Positions 3,361 to 5,357 of a DNA stretch of 5,357 nucleotides are shown here, piece by piece. The notes under the pieces are model-generated. The model was not told where the DNA came from, did no database searches, and saw only the letters and a list, made by a program, of their open reading frames with translations. Source of the DNA: Nitrospirota bacterium (GTDB lineage Bacteria > Nitrospirota > Thermodesulfovibrionia > Thermodesulfovibrionales > JdFR-88); the NCBI GenBank assembly GCA_021790695.1, contig JAJYGJ010000187.1, positions 1 to 5,357 on the forward strand, given 5' to 3'. A program made the position numbers and the translations under genes. The first letter of the stretch is position 1. Each line of letters opens with the position of its first letter.

Positions 3361-4365
3361 ATGAAATTCGTCGATTATGCGAAGCTGCATCTGAAGTCCG
3401 GTGACGGAGGAGCTGGCGCGGTAAGCTTCAGACGCGAGAAATACATTCCGAGGGGAGGCCCGGACGGAGGCGATGGCGGCAGGGGCGGGCATATAATATT
3501 CAGGGCCGACGCGGAGCTTGGCACCCTGCTTGATCTTAAATACAAGAGCAGTTATATAGCGGAACGCGGCGAAAACGGCATGAAAAAAAAGATGCACGGG
3601 CGTGACGGCCGGGACCTTACAATACGCGTGCCCGTGGGGACCGTCTTAACCGATGCCGCGACAGGGGAGCGGATCGCGGACCTGGACTCGGACGGCAAAA
3701 CGGCCGTAGCGGCAAAAGGGGGCAGGGGAGGGCAGGGCAACTCCCATTTCGCCACGTCGGTAAGGCAGGCGCCGCGCTACGCGCAGCCGGGGCTTCCCGG
3801 CGAAGAGAGGGAAGTGACCGCCGAGTTGAAACTCCTTGCGGACGTGGGGCTCATCGGACTTCCCAATGCGGGGAAATCGACGCTTATATCCGTCATCTCG
3901 TCGGCCAGGCCGAAGATTGCGGATTACCCGTTTACCACGCTTGAGCCTGTCCTCGGGGTCGTGAAGTACGGTGATTTCCGCAGCTTTGTGGTGGCCGATA
4001 TACCGGGGCTCATAGAAGGCGCTCACAGGGGCGTAGGGCTCGGCTTTCGGTTTCTAAGGCATGTGGAGCGCACGAAGCTCCTCCTGCACCTCGTGGACGT
4101 CTCGGTCGGCGCCGCCGGGGAACCGGTCGGAAACCTGACGAAGATAAACCGGGAGCTTGCGCTTTACAGCCCCGGGCTTGAGAAAAAACCCCAGGCCGTC
4201 GCGGCCACAAAAACGGACTCGGCCGATCCGGGGAGGCTTTCCACGCTCCGGGAGCACTGCGAAAAAAAAGGGCTGGACTTCTTTGCCCTTTCCGCCGTCA
4301 CCAGGGCCGGACTGGATGATCTACTGGTATATCTGGCCGGAAAGGTGGGGAAGCAGGACAGATGA
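3361..4365 (+). CDS. obgE: Obg-family GTPase, ribosome assembly and stress control
   Basis: The 334-residue protein has the glycine-rich Obg fold (about residues 1-157; GDGGAGAVSFRREKYIPRGG and several GGxGG turns) and a G domain with G1 GLPNAGKS (166-173), switch I YPFTTLEP (189-196), G3 DIPGLIEGAH (213-222), G4 TKTD (283-286) and G5 SAV (311-313). Obg proteins bind the 50S subunit late in assembly and respond to GTP and ppGpp. The C-terminal OCT extension of some Gram-positive Obg proteins is absent; the length matches the short form. G4 has Thr instead of the usual Asn of NKxD. The start is fixed by the conserved MKFVDYAKL. The ribosome binding site is weak (AGG 3350-3352), and the upstream region is the inverted-repeat element. 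The gene overlaps proB by 4 nt. Confidence 0.96.
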   Translation: MKFVDYAKLHLKSGDGGAGAVSFRREKYIPRGGPDGGDGGRGGHIIFRADAELGTLLDLKYKSSYIAERGENGMKKKMHGRDGRDLTIRVPVGTVLTDAATGERIADLDSDGKTAVAAKGGRGGQGNSHFATSVRQAPRYAQPGLPGEEREVTAELKLLADVGLIGLPNAGKSTLISVISSARPKIADYPFTTLEPVLGVVKYGDFRSFVVADIPGLIEGAHRGVGLGFRFLRHVERTKLLLHLVDVSVGAAGEPVGNLTKINRELALYSPGLEKKPQAVAATKTDSADPGRLSTLREHCEKKGLDFFALSAVTRAGLDDLLVYLAGKVGKQDR

Positions 4366-5357
4366 GGCTTGTCATCAAGATAGGCTCTAATATCCTTTCC
4401 CGGAAAGAAAGCGGCCTCGACGAGGGGCGCATGCGGCTCCTCGCGGCGGACATCGCCACGGTTTCAGGGGAAGGAAACGACGTGGTTGTGGTCTCTTCGG
4501 GGGCGATCGCGGCCGGGATTGGCGGGCTGGGCCTGAAACGTAGGCCTACGGATATAAGGCTCAAGCAGGCTGCCGCGGCGGTGGGCCAGACCCGGCTCAT
4601 GTGGCTTTACGAGAAGGTTTTCAGCGAACACGGCAAAAAGGTGGCCCAGATACTCCTTACGAGGGACGTCTTCACGGACCGGGTGCGGTACATAAATGCC
4701 AGAAATACGGTGCTTACCCTCATCCGGCTGGGCGTGGTCCCCATAATAAACGAGAACGACACTGTGGCCACGGACGAAATACGCTTTGGAGATAACGACC
4801 ATCTCGCGGCCATGGTGGCCCAGGCACTGGAGGCCGACAGGCTCGTCATACTCTCCGATGTCGAAGGGCTTTTCACTGCCGATCCGAGGAACGCTCCGGA
4901 GGCGGAGCTCATACCGCTTGTTTCAGGGATAACCCCGGAGATGGAAAGGCTTGCCGGCGGGACGGGCAGCACGGTGGGCACGGGTGGCATGTATTCGAAG
5001 ATCATCGCGGCCAGGAAGGCCGTGAGCGCCGGAGTCACCGTAAACATAATAAACGGCAAAAAAAAGGGATTGCTGCCGGACCTCATTCACGGCCGGCCGC
5101 ACGGCACCGAATTTCGCACCGGGGGCGGCAGGCTCCCGGCCAGAAAGGGATGGATAGCTTACGGGCTTCGGGCAAAGGGGAAGCTCGTGATCGACGAGGG
5201 GGCCGGCAATGCCATCCTCGCCGGAGGCAAGAGCCTTCTGCCTTCCGGAATAACCCGGGTTGAGGGAAATTTTGACCGCGGCGACCCCGTTTACCTTGTA
5301 TCGCTCTCGGGAGAGCGCCTGGCTAAGGGGCTGTCCAACTATTCCTCCGGCGAGATC
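4362..5357 (+). CDS. proB: Glutamate 5-kinase, 3' end beyond the window
   Basis: The frame stays open from ATG 4362 to the window end, 332 codons, without a stop. It catalyses ATP-dependent phosphorylation of glutamate to glutamyl-5-phosphate, the first step of proline synthesis. The amino-acid-kinase domain shows KIGSNIL (6-12), SSGAIAAG (45-52), INENDTV (129-135), FGDNDHLAA (142-150), LSDVEGLFTADP (164-175) and GTGGMYSK (206-213). A PUA domain begins at about residue 262 (GWIAYGLRAKGKLVIDEGA) and runs to the edge. Bacterial ProB is usually around 370 residues, so a few tens of residues are missing. The start ATGA overlaps the obgE stop, implying coupled translation. Proline usually feeds back on the kinase domain. 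In related genomes proA often follows. Confidence 0.95.
   Translation, partial: MRLVIKIGSNILSRKESGLDEGRMRLLAADIATVSGEGNDVVVVSSGAIAAGIGGLGLKRRPTDIRLKQAAAAVGQTRLMWLYEKVFSEHGKKVAQILLTRDVFTDRVRYINARNTVLTLIRLGVVPIINENDTVATDEIRFGDNDHLAAMVAQALEADRLVILSDVEGLFTADPRNAPEAELIPLVSGITPEMERLAGGTGSTVGTGGMYSKIIAARKAVSAGVTVNIINGKKKGLLPDLIHGRPHGTEFRTGGGRLPARKGWIAYGLRAKGKLVIDEGAGNAILAGGKSLLPSGITRVEGNFDRGDPVYLVSLSGERLAKGLSNYSSGEI

Noticed and set aside
4607..5086. Long minus-strand open frame of 159 codons
   Set aside because: It is the antisense shadow of proB, whose kinase motifs are unmistakable on the plus strand.

Overview
The window reads as ordinary bacterial chromosome on the right and a small accessory patch next to tRNA genes on the left. 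The right part carries rplU, rpmA, obgE and proB in one direction. This order is common in Deltaproteobacteria in the broad sense, Nitrospirota and related lineages. The coding DNA is GC-rich with frequent AGG, ATA and GGG codons. I would place it in that neighbourhood, but not more precisely from sequence alone.

Left part (1 to about 1350, genes on the minus strand). A gene beginning at position 12 runs off the left edge. It has a clear promoter, an overlapping palindrome and a strong ribosome binding site. Next comes a complete Xre/MbcA/ParS-type antitoxin and RES-domain toxin pair, with stop and start codons overlapping by 4 nt. This cassette is bracketed by two 29-nt direct repeats (one mismatch), each containing two GTAGCAG motifs 11 nt apart. 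Just beyond the right repeat lies the 5' half of a tRNA-Leu(UAA), which stops abruptly after the anticodon loop. Together these suggest the edge of an integrated element that used a tRNA-Leu gene as its target. No integrase is visible in the window.

Middle (about 1540 to 2283). A tRNA-Lys/tRNA-Glu pair is transcribed leftward from its own promoter. A thioredoxin-type arsenate reductase (low-molecular-weight phosphatase fold) is transcribed rightward from an extended -10 promoter so close to the start codon that the mRNA is probably leaderless.

Right part (2280 to the end). A near-consensus promoter overlaps the arsC stop codon and drives rplU-rpmA (ribosomal proteins L21 and L27), closed by a Rho-independent terminator. 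Then comes a 284-bp non-coding segment with 16-bp terminal inverted repeats (15/16) and three internal palindromes. It resembles a MITE and ends 4 bp before the obgE start codon. obgE (ribosome-assembly GTPase) and proB (glutamate 5-kinase, cut by the window edge) overlap by 4 nt and are probably translationally coupled.

The most unusual points are the repeat-bracketed toxin-antitoxin cassette beside a broken tRNA-Leu, and the MITE-like element that forms the whole upstream region of the essential gene obgE. I saw no convincing sign of a wholly new system.
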